Assembly (NCBI RefSeq): GCF_001529295.1
Contig: NZ_LLWK01000033.1
Coordinates: 124,001-188,000, forward strand
DNA from: Flavobacterium sp. TAB 87
Lineage (GTDB): Bacteria > Bacteroidota > Bacteroidia > Flavobacteriales > Flavobacteriaceae
Direction of reading: 5' to 3'
Length of the DNA: 64,000 bases
Shown: piece after piece, positions 48,150 to 57,122 of the stretch
Numbering within the stretch: position 1 is the stretch's first letter
How the letters are laid out: each line of letters starts with the position of its first letter
The notes under the pieces: model-generated
What the model saw: only the letters and a program-made list of their open reading frames with translations
What the model was told of the DNA's origin: nothing
Database searches by the model: none
Position numbers and translations under genes: made by a program

Positions 48150-48677
48150 AAGAATTCATTGAATAAAATTTAGATAAAACATTCTTTTGATGCAATTTTT
48201 ACAACATAAACAGGATTTTAATTCGAAAATATCAAATCTGAAAAGAATGGCTTTCCAAATTATCAGATTCACAATTGGAAAGATTCGACCGAGACAAAAC
48301 TTCATTAAATTAGACATAAAACAAGATTAAATTCATCAAAACACAAACGTTATAGTGATTTTAGTAATTGTTATTTTTTTGAAAATTACCACAACTCCCC
48401 GCTTTTTAAATTTAAAATCGCAACTTAATTCTATCCATTAAAGCAAAATTGCTCCTTGTATCGACGCTTAAATTATGAAATAATTTTTCTTTCTAGAGGT
48501 CATTTTTTTAATTACAAGAATTTAAAATGTTGAAAAAATTCTAAAAAAAATCACGCATAGTCAAGGAGTTTCTTACAAGCATAAATACATTTTAAAAACA
48601 TTTCAAATTAAATAATGAAACCCGTGACTTTTAAAGTTTTAATTTCAAAAATATTTCACTCTTACGTACATTTTTGC

Positions 48678-48685
48678 TACTTTTG
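48678..48685 (+). promoter_or_regulatory. -7 box of sucC (TACTTTTG)
   Basis: Exact TAnnTTTG element, with TTTC 20 bases upstream as a near -33 match. The leader to the ATG is about 45 bases. Confidence 0.6.
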
Positions 48686-48733
48686 TGCCACTTTTAATCT
48701 GAAAAAGATTCAGAACCAGACAAATTCTATATT

Positions 48734-49927
48734 ATGAACATACACGAATATCAAGGAAAAGAGATTTTAGCTAGTTACGGAGTACGCATTCAGCGCGGTA
48801 TCGTAGCTAATACACCTGAAGAAGCTGTTGCAGCTGCAAAACAATTGACTGCCGAAACTGGTACAGGATGGCACGTAATTAAAGCACAAGTTCACGCAGG
48901 TGGTCGTGGAAAAGGTGGTGGAGTTAAGCTTGCTAAGAATTTAGAGCAGGTTAAAGAAATTGCAGGACAAATTATCGGAATGCAATTGGTTACGCCTCAA
49001 ACTTCTGCAGAAGGTAAAAAAGTGAGTACTATTTTAGTAGCAGAAGATGTTTACTATCCTGGTGAAACTGAAACTTCTGAATTCTATGTTTCTGTTTTAT
49101 TAAATAGAGGTACAGGTCGCAACATGATTATGTATTCTACTGAAGGTGGAATGGATATTGAAGAAGTTGCTGAAAAAACGCCTGAGTTAATCTTTACTGA
49201 AGAAGTTGATCCTTCAGTTGGACTACAAGGTTTTCAAGCAAGAAGAATTGCCTTTAATTTAGGTCTTTCTGGAAATGCTTTTAAAGAAATGGTAAAATTT
49301 ATCGATGCTTTATATAAAGCTTACATTGGTACGGACGCTTCTATGTTCGAAATCAATCCAGTTTTAAAAACATCTGACAATAAAATTATGGCTGTTGATG
49401 CAAAAGTTAATATTGACGATAATGCATTGTACAGACAACAAAAAATTGCCGATATGCGTGACATCCGTGAGGAAAATGCAATTGAGGTAGAAGCAAAAGA
49501 AGTTGGATTGAACTACGTAGATCTTGACGGTACTGTTGGATGTATGGTAAATGGTGCAGGTCTTGCTATGGCAACAATGGACTTAATTAAGTATGCTGGT
49601 TTTGAGCCTGCAAACTTCTTAGACGTTGGTGGAACTGCAGATGCAAAACGTGTTGAAACTGCTTTCCGTATCATCTTAAAAGATCCAAACGTAAAAGCAA
49701 TTTTGATTAATATCTTTGGTGGAATCGTTCGTTGTGACCGTGTTGCTCAAGGTGTTGTTGATGCTTACAAAAATATGGGAGATGCTATTAAAGTGCCTAT
49801 CATTGTACGTTTGCAAGGAACAAATGCTGAAATTGCTAAAGAGTTAATTGACAATTCTGGAATGCCAATTTTATCTGCTGTTGCTTTTCAAGAAGCAGCT
49901 GACCAAGTTCAAGCAGCGCTTTCTTAA
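48734..49927 (+). CDS. sucC: ADP-forming succinyl-CoA ligase beta subunit
   Basis: TCA-cycle enzyme subunit carrying the ATP-grasp nucleotide site. The 397 residues start MNIHEYQGKEILASYGV, typical for SucC. They contain the ATP-grasp block KAQVHAGGRGKGGGVKL near 55-71, the metal ligands in FEINPVLKT and DAKVNIDDNA, and the subunit-interface/phosphate block NIFGGIVRCDRVAQGV. sucD is not adjacent, as is common in Flavobacteria. The gene is monocistronic. Confidence 0.97.
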   Translation: MNIHEYQGKEILASYGVRIQRGIVANTPEEAVAAAKQLTAETGTGWHVIKAQVHAGGRGKGGGVKLAKNLEQVKEIAGQIIGMQLVTPQTSAEGKKVSTILVAEDVYYPGETETSEFYVSVLLNRGTGRNMIMYSTEGGMDIEEVAEKTPELIFTEEVDPSVGLQGFQARRIAFNLGLSGNAFKEMVKFIDALYKAYIGTDASMFEINPVLKTSDNKIMAVDAKVNIDDNALYRQQKIADMRDIREENAIEVEAKEVGLNYVDLDGTVGCMVNGAGLAMATMDLIKYAGFEPANFLDVGGTADAKRVETAFRIILKDPNVKAILINIFGGIVRCDRVAQGVVDAYKNMGDAIKVPIIVRLQGTNAEIAKELIDNSGMPILSAVAFQEAADQVQAALS

Positions 49928-49954
49928 TCTTATAAATAAGATCTTGTTATATAT

Positions 49955-49985
49955 AAAAACCTGTTCGAAAGAGCAGGTTTTTTTG
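49955..49985 (+). terminator. terminator of sucC
   Basis: AAAAACCTGTTC pairs with GAGCAGGTTTTT around GAAA, with one G-U pair, followed by T residues. Confidence 0.9.
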
Positions 49986-50047
49986 TTTAGTAAAAAGGTG
50001 TCTTTTTGAAGAATAGATGTAAAAATATTCTAGAAAGATACCGTTAC

Positions 50048-50779
50048 TTATTTGTTTTCATTCCAGTAGTAACTGTCGGGATGCATTCGTTGCCCGAAGA
50101 TTGCCGTTCCAACCCTTACAATAGTAGCACCTTCTTCGATTGCTATTTCTAGATCGCCGCTCATGCCCATCGACAATTCTTTCATTTCGACATTCGGAAT
50201 GTGCAATGCGATTGTTTCTGTTTGAATCGATTTTAATAGTTGGAAACAAGTCCGCACTTTATCATTCTCGGCGCTGAACAATCCAATAGTCATCAAACCT
50301 TTAATTTTCATGGTTTCTAATTGCGCTACTTGTTGAATTAGTTCGATTGCGCTGTCTGGATGCACGCCAAATTTACTTTCTTCGTTCGACGTATTTACTT
50401 GTATTAAGATGTCAATCGTTTTATTTTCATGCAACAATCGCTGATGTAATTTTTGTGCTAAATCGATTCGATCCACCGACTGAATGCAGGTGACGTTATA
50501 CTTGAGAATGTCCTTGATTTTATTGGTTTGCAAATGTCCAATAAAATGCTTTTCATGCATCACGGATTGCAATTCTTCAAATTTCTCTTTAATTTCTTGA
50601 ACTCTGTTTTCTCCTATTAACGACTGCCCTGCTTCAACTGCGACTTTTATGCGATCAGCAGAAACTGTTTTGGTAGCCATCAGCAAACGAACTGTAGCAG
50701 CATCTCGATTACTTTTAAGACAAGCTGCATCAATTCGTTGCAAAATATTTTTTAGGTTGGGTATCAGGTGCTCGGTCAT
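50048..50779 (-). CDS. yggS: YggS/PLPBP-family PLP homeostasis protein
   Basis: Single-domain PLP-binding protein that balances vitamin B6 and some amino and keto acids; no catalysis is established. The 243 residues contain the PLP lysine in LMATKTVS (Lys37), IGENRVQE, HFIGHLQTNK, the SKFGV-like ESKFGVHPD and the phosphate-binding LSMGMSGDLEIAI...VRVGTAIFG. It starts 2 bases after the AAA-ATPase gene stop, so the two are translationally coupled. In other bacteria yggS neighbours proC or sep/divisome genes; the ATPase neighbour here is unusual to me. Confidence 0.93.
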   Translation of the reverse strand: MTEHLIPNLKNILQRIDAACLKSNRDAATVRLLMATKTVSADRIKVAVEAGQSLIGENRVQEIKEKFEELQSVMHEKHFIGHLQTNKIKDILKYNVTCIQSVDRIDLAQKLHQRLLHENKTIDILIQVNTSNEESKFGVHPDSAIELIQQVAQLETMKIKGLMTIGLFSAENDKVRTCFQLLKSIQTETIALHIPNVEMKELSMGMSGDLEIAIEEGATIVRVGTAIFGQRMHPDSYYWNENK

Positions 50780-50781
50780 AA

Positions 50782-51498
50782 TTAATCTTCTTTACCTTGA
50801 TTTTCTAATTTTTCGATCATTATTGACTTTACGCTGGTGTAAGCGTAATCTTTGGCTTCGGCAAACGAAATTTCATATTTCCTTTTGATGTTTTTCATTT
50901 CCGGAGTAAAAGAGCTTAACAACTTATCGTAGTAAGAATCTAATACCGCTGTATTAGGTTTTTCGAAGTTGATTCGCAATTGAAACCTGCGCAACAAAGC
51001 CGTATCAATAATTTCTGGATGATTGGTAGCGCAAATCAACAACGCATTATTCGGATAATAATCGATTAGTTGAATGATCGTATTTACCAATCGTCTCATT
51101 TCTCCGACATCTTTATCATCTTCTCCTCTCGCCTTCCCAATTTGGTCGAATTCATCTAAAAAAAGAACGGCTTTATCGCGAGCTGCTTTATCAAAAACCT
51201 GTTTGATGTTTTGCGAAGTTTCCCCAATTCGAGCACAAACTATAGTACTTAGATTTAATGTCAAAATTGGTTTACCAAGTGCATTTGCAATGGCTTTGGC
51301 AGTAGTTGTTTTTCCACAACCAGAATCGCCTTGCAGTAATATCTTGTTGTTTACCGGCAAGCCGTACTTGGTGAGTTCGTCAATATATTTATGCTCCTTG
51401 ATTAGTTGCTGAATGTGCCTTCGATTGTCATCGTCTAGAAAAACAGCATCAAGAGCAACCACTTCTTTGTCGTCGATAATAAGATTAAATACGTTCAT
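50782..51498 (-). CDS. small AAA ATPase
   Basis: The 238-residue protein is little more than one AAA core. Walker A QGDSGCGKTTTAKAIA lies at 56-71 and Walker B VLFLDEFDQIGKARGED at 111-127. Sensor 1 ICATNHPEII is near 158, and an arginine finger region LLRRFQLRI follows. It resembles ATPases of the FtsH/SpoVK type without protease or extra domains. Function unknown; a role in protein remodelling is the family guess. It leads a two-gene operon with yggS. Confidence 0.85.
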   Translation of the reverse strand: MNVFNLIIDDKEVVALDAVFLDDDNRRHIQQLIKEHKYIDELTKYGLPVNNKILLQGDSGCGKTTTAKAIANALGKPILTLNLSTIVCARIGETSQNIKQVFDKAARDKAVLFLDEFDQIGKARGEDDKDVGEMRRLVNTIIQLIDYYPNNALLICATNHPEIIDTALLRRFQLRINFEKPNTAVLDSYYDKLLSSFTPEMKNIKRKYEISFAEAKDYAYTSVKSIMIEKLENQGKED

Positions 51499-51914
51499 TA
51501 TAGCAAGTCAAATTTTTGAGTACTAATTTAATTAATAAAGACGAACTCTAATGGCTATGGCTGGTTTTTAATTTTATATTCAAAATATTTTAAGGATCTA
51601 GTAAAAAGGATTGCAAGATTATAAAAGAATAGTTCACAATTAAATTTGAACTACATAATCTGTTTTCGACTTGTAAATTCGAATGTTTTATTAACCTATT
51701 ATATAGACGACACTATTAATTACTATATGACTATTAATTGATATAGACTTCTTAAAAGCTACAAAATAAAATCATTAAACTCTATATAACAGCACATTAA
51801 AATTATTTCTGTGAATTTTAGAACAATTACAGATTATCGTATAAGACAATTTATCGACTTTAATTGCAATTTTACATCTGTGAAAACAATATAAACACTA
51901 AAATTAAAAATATC
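51499..51914. other. intergenic region, nothing but a weak promoter match
   Basis: About 415 very AT-rich bases. TACATCTG at 51873-51880 is one base off the -7 consensus and lies 34 bases before the stress-protein ATG. No other structure was found. Confidence 0.4.
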
Positions 51915-52460
51915 ATGGAAAATAATTTAAATAATGACCATACAGGAAGAAATCAAATGTTAACAGGAATGTTTGCTGACCGCGAAAGTACCGAAAATGC
52001 GTATAACGCACTTCACGAACGTGGATATTCAAAAGAAGAAATCAACTTAGTAATGTCTGACGAAACGCGTAAAAAATATTATTCAGATAAAAATGATGAT
52101 TCAGAATTAGGAACAAAAGCTGCTGAAACAGCTGGAGCTGGATCTGCAATTGGGGGGACAATTGGCGCTATTGTAGGTGTTATCGCTGCAATTGGAACTA
52201 GTGTAGTTATTCCTGGATTAGGATTAATCGTCGCTGGACCTTTAGCCGCAGGACTTGCTGGAGCTGGAGCTGGTGGAATTACTGGTGGACTGATTGGTGC
52301 CCTTGTAGGATCAGGAATCCCTGAAGAACGTGCTAAAATCTATGAGTCAGGAATTAATGAAGGCCACGTAGTACTAGGGATTCATCCTAGAAACACTGAC
52401 GATGCTGACTATTTAGAGCAAAATTGGAATACCAACCGCGGTACCAACATTTACAGATAA
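51915..52460 (+). CDS. general-stress-type protein (YflT-like domain, glycine zipper)
   Basis: The 181-residue protein opens with a YflT-like block: MLTGMFADRESTENAYNALH, ERGYSKEEINLVMSD. A central Ala/Gly-rich hydrophobic zipper follows at about 75-130 (GSAIGGTIGAIVGVIAAIG, AGAGAGGITGGLIGALVG). The tail SGINEGHVVLGIHPRNTDDA is typical of stress proteins related to B. subtilis 17M. I prefer the ATG at 51915 to the TTG in the longer frame (51864), which lies upstream of the promoter-like box. Expect induction by stress or stationary phase; that is inference. Confidence 0.82.
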   Translation: MENNLNNDHTGRNQMLTGMFADRESTENAYNALHERGYSKEEINLVMSDETRKKYYSDKNDDSELGTKAAETAGAGSAIGGTIGAIVGVIAAIGTSVVIPGLGLIVAGPLAAGLAGAGAGGITGGLIGALVGSGIPEERAKIYESGINEGHVVLGIHPRNTDDADYLEQNWNTNRGTNIYR

Positions 52461-52474
52461 TACAAACAGCTTAA

Positions 52475-52515
52475 AAAAAAAATACCCGTCATTTACTATG
52501 ACGGGTATTTTTTTT
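52475..52515. terminator. bidirectional terminator
   Basis: AATACCCGTCA pairs with TGACGGGTATT around a 7-base loop, with A and T runs outside. It is shared by the stress-protein and GMC genes. Confidence 0.92.
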
Positions 52516-52518
52516 ACT

Positions 52519-54084
52519 CTATATTTTTTCTTTAGTAGGTATTTGAGCCATCGCAAGCTCCGCAATCGCAGTTATCGACAACGAAGGATTTACACCAGGA
52601 TTTGCCGAAATCATCGATCCATCAATGATATATAAATTTTTATAACCAAAAACTTTATTGTTTTTATCAATAACCCCTTCCGAAGCATTTGCTCCCATCA
52701 CGGCGCCTCCCAAAATATGTGCTGTTGACGGTATTCCTGCAATCGTTTCTAAAGCAAAAGAAGTACTGATACCATTTACCGCTTTACTGTATTCTTTAAT
52801 CAATATCACCGACTCTGGAATAAAAGGCGTTGGTTTTTGACCCGAACTTACAGTAGAAGTCATCAATCCAAATATGTTTCTTTTAAATCGAAGTGTACTA
52901 TCTAAGGTTTGCATAAAAAGCAGCACCACCGTTTGCTTTGCCCAGCTGTTAACAAAGTAAATTTTGAAATATTGAATCGGTGATTTAATTAAAGCTACGA
53001 CCACTTTTAGTAATCTAGAGAACACATTACTGCCAGTAACGTAAGGCATATGAATGAGTTTCCAAGCATTCGAACCTTCAGAATAGCGGCATATTTCTAA
53101 ATGACTGTTGGCATCAGTATTCAAAATACTACCTATCGCAACGCCTTTCGAATAATTTTTATGTTTTTCAAGACTAGAAACGCTAACCAAAGTTTCATTG
53201 TTGGTTCTTATGTCTTCTCCTAATCTATCAGAGATATTAGGTAAGGAGTTGCTTTTTAATTTGAGTAAGAGCTTTATGGTTCCCAAAACGCCGCCCGAAA
53301 AAATTACATTTTTACTCCTAATTTTGCGTTTCTTAGAAAATAGTTTTGTGCTTGTTTGAATGGTCACTTCGTAGCCGTTCGCACCATCTTTCTCATCAAG
53401 AGGTTTCACGTCACAAACTTCCTGTTCTGCCAATATTTCTGCACCATATTTTTGTGCCAGATACAAGTAATTTTTATCTAGCGTATTTTTAGAATTATTT
53501 CGACAACCCGTCATGCAAGCGCCACAAAAGTTGCAGCCTGTTCGATCTGGCCCCATGCCTTCAAAGTACGGATCGACTTTGGTTACATTCTCTTCGCCAA
53601 AATAAACCGCTACATTGGTCACATCAAATTTATCTTCCATACCGAGATTTTGAGCTACTTTTTGCAGTCCAATATCGCCGTCAAATAATTTAGGTACGCG
53701 AGCGGCACCCAGCATTTTTAATGCTTCTTGATAATGTGGTGCCAGTTCCTTTTCCCAGTCGCGCAGTTTTTGCCAACTTCCCGTTTTAAAGAAGGTCGAT
53801 TCTGGAATGGGTAAAGTATTGGCATAAACCAATGATCCACCGCCAACACCAGTTCCCGAAAGTACAGCGACATGCTTAAAAATACTTAGTTTCATGATAC
53901 CGAAAAATCGAAAGCTTGGCATCCAAAGCCACTTTCTAAAGTTCCAGTTGGTCTTCGGAAAATCTTCTGCTTTAAACCATTTCCCTTTTTCAATTACTAA
54001 AACCGAGTATCCTTTTTTCGCCAATCGCAAGGCACTGACCGAACCACCAAAACCACTTCCTATTATAATATAATCGTATTCCAT
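52519..54084 (-). CDS. GMC-family FAD oxidoreductase
   Basis: The 521-residue protein has the FAD motif IIIGSGFGGSVSALRLAKKG at 6-25, the GMC block LSGTGVGGGSLVYANTLP near 75-92 and a C-terminal GMC region (AHILGGAVMGANASEGVID, IIDGSMISANPGVNPSLS). A cysteine cluster CNFCGACMTGC near 185-195 is typical of the cholesterol-oxidase-like subgroup in bacteria. The substrate is unknown: steroid, alcohol or sugar are all possible. It is transcribed divergently from the metal ABC operon. Confidence 0.88.
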   Translation of the reverse strand: MEYDYIIIGSGFGGSVSALRLAKKGYSVLVIEKGKWFKAEDFPKTNWNFRKWLWMPSFRFFGIMKLSIFKHVAVLSGTGVGGGSLVYANTLPIPESTFFKTGSWQKLRDWEKELAPHYQEALKMLGAARVPKLFDGDIGLQKVAQNLGMEDKFDVTNVAVYFGEENVTKVDPYFEGMGPDRTGCNFCGACMTGCRNNSKNTLDKNYLYLAQKYGAEILAEQEVCDVKPLDEKDGANGYEVTIQTSTKLFSKKRKIRSKNVIFSGGVLGTIKLLLKLKSNSLPNISDRLGEDIRTNNETLVSVSSLEKHKNYSKGVAIGSILNTDANSHLEICRYSEGSNAWKLIHMPYVTGSNVFSRLLKVVVALIKSPIQYFKIYFVNSWAKQTVVLLFMQTLDSTLRFKRNIFGLMTSTVSSGQKPTPFIPESVILIKEYSKAVNGISTSFALETIAGIPSTAHILGGAVMGANASEGVIDKNNKVFGYKNLYIIDGSMISANPGVNPSLSITAIAELAMAQIPTKEKI

Positions 54085-54277
54085 CCTATGATTGAAAATT
54101 TAGTTGGGTTTTTCATTAAAGTAAAATTAACACTAAATTCCCACCGATTAAAAGTATAACTTTAAAAAAAATAAATTTGATGTAAAACAAAATATAGACT
54201 TTTTTGGAACCCTATGAATTTCATAATTCTTTATTATTTACTACTAGCGGTATCTCAAGAATACGAAATCTAACTTT

Positions 54278-54301
54278 ATTTTTTAGTTGCGACTAAAAAA
54301 T
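54278..54301. promoter_or_regulatory. palindromic operator candidate of the metal ABC operon
   Basis: The arms TTTTTTAGT (54279-54287) and ACTAAAAAA (54292-54300) are perfect inverse complements around TGCG, with one more A/T pair outside. The core is TTAG-N6-CTAA, as in the palindrome at 15539-15568. It lies just upstream of a TAACTTCG box (54326-54333), one base off the -7 consensus. A DtxR/MntR-type repressor site is the likely reading. Confidence 0.6.
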
Positions 54302-54350
54302 TATTTATAAATCATGTTTTTTTTATAACTTCGCAATAAATGGCAGACTT

Positions 54351-55262
54351 ATGAAACAATTAATACTTATCGCTCTTATTAGCGCTTCTTTATTTGGTTG
54401 CAAAGACAACAAACCGACCGACGGAAAATTCCACATAGTAACAACAACTTCAATGATTACCGATCTTGTAGAGAACATTGGCGGCGATAAAGTAGTGGTG
54501 CAAGGTTTGATGGCTGCTGGAGTAGACCCGCATCTGTACAAAGCCAGCGAAGGCGATGTTTCTAAATTATCTAATGCGAATATGATTCTGTATAGTGGAC
54601 TTCATTTGGAAGGGAAATTAGTAGAAGTATTCGAAAAAATGAAAAAACAGAACATCAATACTGTCGCGATCTCTGATGCTTTGGATAAAAAAGATTTGAT
54701 TGGATCAACACTTTTCGCCTCTAATTATGATCCACATATTTGGTTTGACGTAAAGAATTGGGAACAGATCACTGTTTTTGTAGCCCAACAACTTGCGACC
54801 GCAATGCCAGAAAACAAGGAGTACTTTAAAGCGAATGCTGATACGTATTTGAATAAACTAAAAGCGCTAAAGGAAGAAATAGAAGCTGAGATAGCAACTC
54901 TTCCCGAAGACAAACGTCGCCTCGTTACTGCTCACGATGCTTTTAGGTACTTCGGCAAAGCCTACAACTTTGATGTCGTTGGCTTACAAGGACTATCAAC
55001 TGCGACGGAGGCTGGCGTGCAAGATGTTCAAAAAACAGCTTCGTATATAATTGAGCATAAAGTGAAAGCGGTCTTTATAGAAAGTTCTGTACCTAGACGC
55101 ACGGTCGAAGCTTTGCAGGCAGCTGTTAATTCAAAAAAGCAGGAGGTTGTAATTGGCGGAACTTTATTCTCTGATGCGTTGGGAAATCCTGGAACTCCGG
55201 AAGGAACTTATATCGGAATGTTCAAATTTAATGTACACACCATAGTTAGCTCTCTTAAATAA
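54351..55262 (+). CDS. metal ABC transporter substrate-binding lipoprotein (TroA/ZnuA/MntC type)
   Basis: The 303-residue protein starts with a lipobox signal ([12 protein letters not shown], Cys17). The metal ligands of cluster A-I binding proteins are visible: His in [11 protein letters not shown], His in NYDPHIWFD, a Glu in [14 protein letters not shown] and an Asp in TLFSDALG. No His-rich loop is present, which speaks somewhat for Mn2+ or Fe2+ rather than Zn2+. The stop overlaps the ATG of the ATPase gene by one base (TAATG). First gene of a four-gene operon with a palindromic operator upstream. Confidence 0.93.
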   Translation: MKQLILIALISASLFGCKDNKPTDGKFHIVTTTSMITDLVENIGGDKVVVQGLMAAGVDPHLYKASEGDVSKLSNANMILYSGLHLEGKLVEVFEKMKKQNINTVAISDALDKKDLIGSTLFASNYDPHIWFDVKNWEQITVFVAQQLATAMPENKEYFKANADTYLNKLKALKEEIEAEIATLPEDKRRLVTAHDAFRYFGKAYNFDVVGLQGLSTATEAGVQDVQKTASYIIEHKVKAVFIESSVPRRTVEALQAAVNSKKQEVVIGGTLFSDALGNPGTPEGTYIGMFKFNVHTIVSSLK

Positions 55263-55996
55263 TGGAAAAAATAGCAGTTAAAGTAGACGATCTTACAGTA
55301 GCTTACAATTACAAACCTGTACTTTGGGACATCGACTTACAAATTCCTGAAGGAGTATTAATGGCGATTGTCGGTCCGAATGGTGCTGGTAAATCAACTC
55401 TGATCAAAGCCATTTTAGGAATACTGAATCCGATTGCTGGCAGTGTAACCATCTTTGGCAAACCTTACAAGAGTCAAAGGAAGAAAGTAGCTTACGTTCC
55501 TCAAAAAGGAAGTGTGGACTGGGATTTTCCAACCACAGCGCTTGATGTAGTACTAATGGGGACTTATGGAAGTCTAGGCTGGATTAAACGTCCTGGTGAA
55601 AACGAAAAGAAACGTGCTTTAGAAGCTTTGGAAAAAGTTGGAATGCTCGCGTTTAAGGGAAGACAAATTAGTCAGCTTTCGGGAGGGCAACAACAACGAA
55701 TCTTCTTAGCTCGTGCTTTGGTACAAGATGCAGAGATTTATTTTATGGACGAGCCTTTTCAAGGAGTGGATGCGACTACTGAAGTAGCCATTATCAATAT
55801 CCTAAAAGAACTTCGAAAAGCAAACAAAACGGTCGTCGTAGTGCACCATGATTTGCAAACCGTTCCTGAATATTTTGATTGGGTGACATTTTTAAATGTA
55901 AAGAAAATTGCGACAGGTCCTGTAAAAGACATCTTCAATGATGAGAATCTCACTAAGACGTACGGAATAAATTACAAAGTAAGTATTCAGAAATAA
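55262..55996 (+). CDS. metal ABC transporter ATP-binding protein
   Basis: The 244-residue ATPase shows Walker [15 protein letters not shown] at 38-51 and a Q-loop in [20 protein letters not shown], typical of Mn/Zn/Fe importers. The signature [15 protein letters not shown] is near 142, Walker [13 protein letters not shown] and the H-loop VVVHHDL follow. It energises the two permeases encoded downstream; the next ATG follows after one base. Confidence 0.95.
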   Translation: MEKIAVKVDDLTVAYNYKPVLWDIDLQIPEGVLMAIVGPNGAGKSTLIKAILGILNPIAGSVTIFGKPYKSQRKKVAYVPQKGSVDWDFPTTALDVVLMGTYGSLGWIKRPGENEKKRALEALEKVGMLAFKGRQISQLSGGQQQRIFLARALVQDAEIYFMDEPFQGVDATTEVAIINILKELRKANKTVVVVHHDLQTVPEYFDWVTFLNVKKIATGPVKDIFNDENLTKTYGINYKVSIQK

Positions 55997-55997
55997 T

Positions 55998-57122
55998 ATG
56001 GATATACTTGAATACATAAAACTCGTTTTTAACGATTATACCCTTCGGACCATAACGCTTGGAACCGCCATTTTAGGTGGTGTAACAGGAATGCTAGGTA
56101 GTTTTGCCGTACTACGGAAGCAAAGTTTATTAGGAGACGCCATTTCGCACGCTGCTTTGCCCGGAATTGCATTGGCATTCTTAATAACTGGGTCAAAAGA
56201 TACCAATGTATTATTAATCGGCGCTTTAATTAGTGGACTTCTTGGAACGTTCTGGATTCGTGGAATTACCACAAAAACGCATTTAAAATCAGACACAGCA
56301 TTAGGATTAATACTTTCTGTATTCTTTGGTTTCGGAATGCTACTGTTAACATTTATACAAAAACAGCCCAATGCCAATCAAGCTGGGTTAGATAAATATT
56401 TATTTGGACAAGCGGCAACTTTGGTGGAAAGCGATGTTTGGTTGATGAGCATTGTTACAGGGCTGTGCTTAATTGTGCTCCTACTCTTTTGGAAGGAATT
56501 TAAAATCTTACTTTTTGACAAAGATTACGCACAAACTTTAGGCTTTAACACCAAACTGATCGATATACTGATCACAACTTTTATTGTTCTTGCTATTGTT
56601 TTAGGACTACAAACCGTTGGTGTCGTATTAATGAGCGCAATGCTTTTAGCTCCCGCTGCAGCAGCACGTCAATGGACTAATAGTTTGAGTACAGTGGTTT
56701 TTCTTGCGGCAATTTTGGGCGCAAGTGCTGGAGTTTTCGGAACTGCGATTAGCTCCACTCAGAATAATTTATCAACGGGACCAGTAATTGTTTTAGTGGC
56801 GTCAGTATTTGTATTATTCTCCTTTATTTTCTCGCCAAAGCGAGGACTTTTATTTCGACAAATTAGACTGATTCAAAACCGAAACGATTTAGAATTTCAG
56901 AAGACGCTTACTTTTATGTACCACATCGTCGAAAATCATGAAGATATTTCACATCCACACGCGATTAAAATTTTGAATGATTTTCAAGGCTACAGTCGCA
57001 AAGGACTTAGAGATTTGGTCAATAAAAAGTATGTGATTTTGCAAGGCAATATGTGGAGCTTGACAGCCGAAGGTGTTGAAGCTGCTAAAAATATGTACAA
57101 TCAAAACCTGAAGGATGACTAA
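55998..57122 (+). CDS. metal ABC transporter permease with C-terminal winged-helix extension
   Basis: Residues 1-278 form the usual ABC-3 permease with about eight to nine membrane helices and family motifs QSLLGDAISHAALPGIALAF and VGVVLMSAMLLAPAAAARQW. Ordinary members end near 280-290. This one has 374 residues: from about 299 to 370 a soluble domain reads FQKTLTFMYHIVENHEDISH, YSRKGLRDLVNKKYVIL, MWSLTAEGVEAAKNMY. That is the helix-helix-recognition helix-wing pattern of a DtxR-like winged helix. Fusion of such a permease to a DtxR-like repressor is known from Chlamydia (YtgCR). The metal-binding and dimer parts of DtxR are absent here. Confidence 0.88.
   Translation: MDILEYIKLVFNDYTLRTITLGTAILGGVTGMLGSFAVLRKQSLLGDAISHAALPGIALAFLITGSKDTNVLLIGALISGLLGTFWIRGITTKTHLKSDTALGLILSVFFGFGMLLLTFIQKQPNANQAGLDKYLFGQAATLVESDVWLMSIVTGLCLIVLLLFWKEFKILLFDKDYAQTLGFNTKLIDILITTFIVLAIVLGLQTVGVVLMSAMLLAPAAAARQWTNSLSTVVFLAAILGASAGVFGTAISSTQNNLSTGPVIVLVASVFVLFSFIFSPKRGLLFRQIRLIQNRNDLEFQKTLTFMYHIVENHEDISHPHAIKILNDFQGYSRKGLRDLVNKKYVILQGNMWSLTAEGVEAAKNMYNQNLKDD

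Larger units (their letters stand above)
48123..48733. other. long divergent intergenic region gltB/sucC
   Basis: About 610 AT-rich bases. I can support a -7 box for gltB (48142-48149) and one for sucC (48678-48685). No open frame, repeat or strong stem was found between them. Its length leaves room for regulatory sites or an unrecognised small RNA. Confidence 0.4.
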
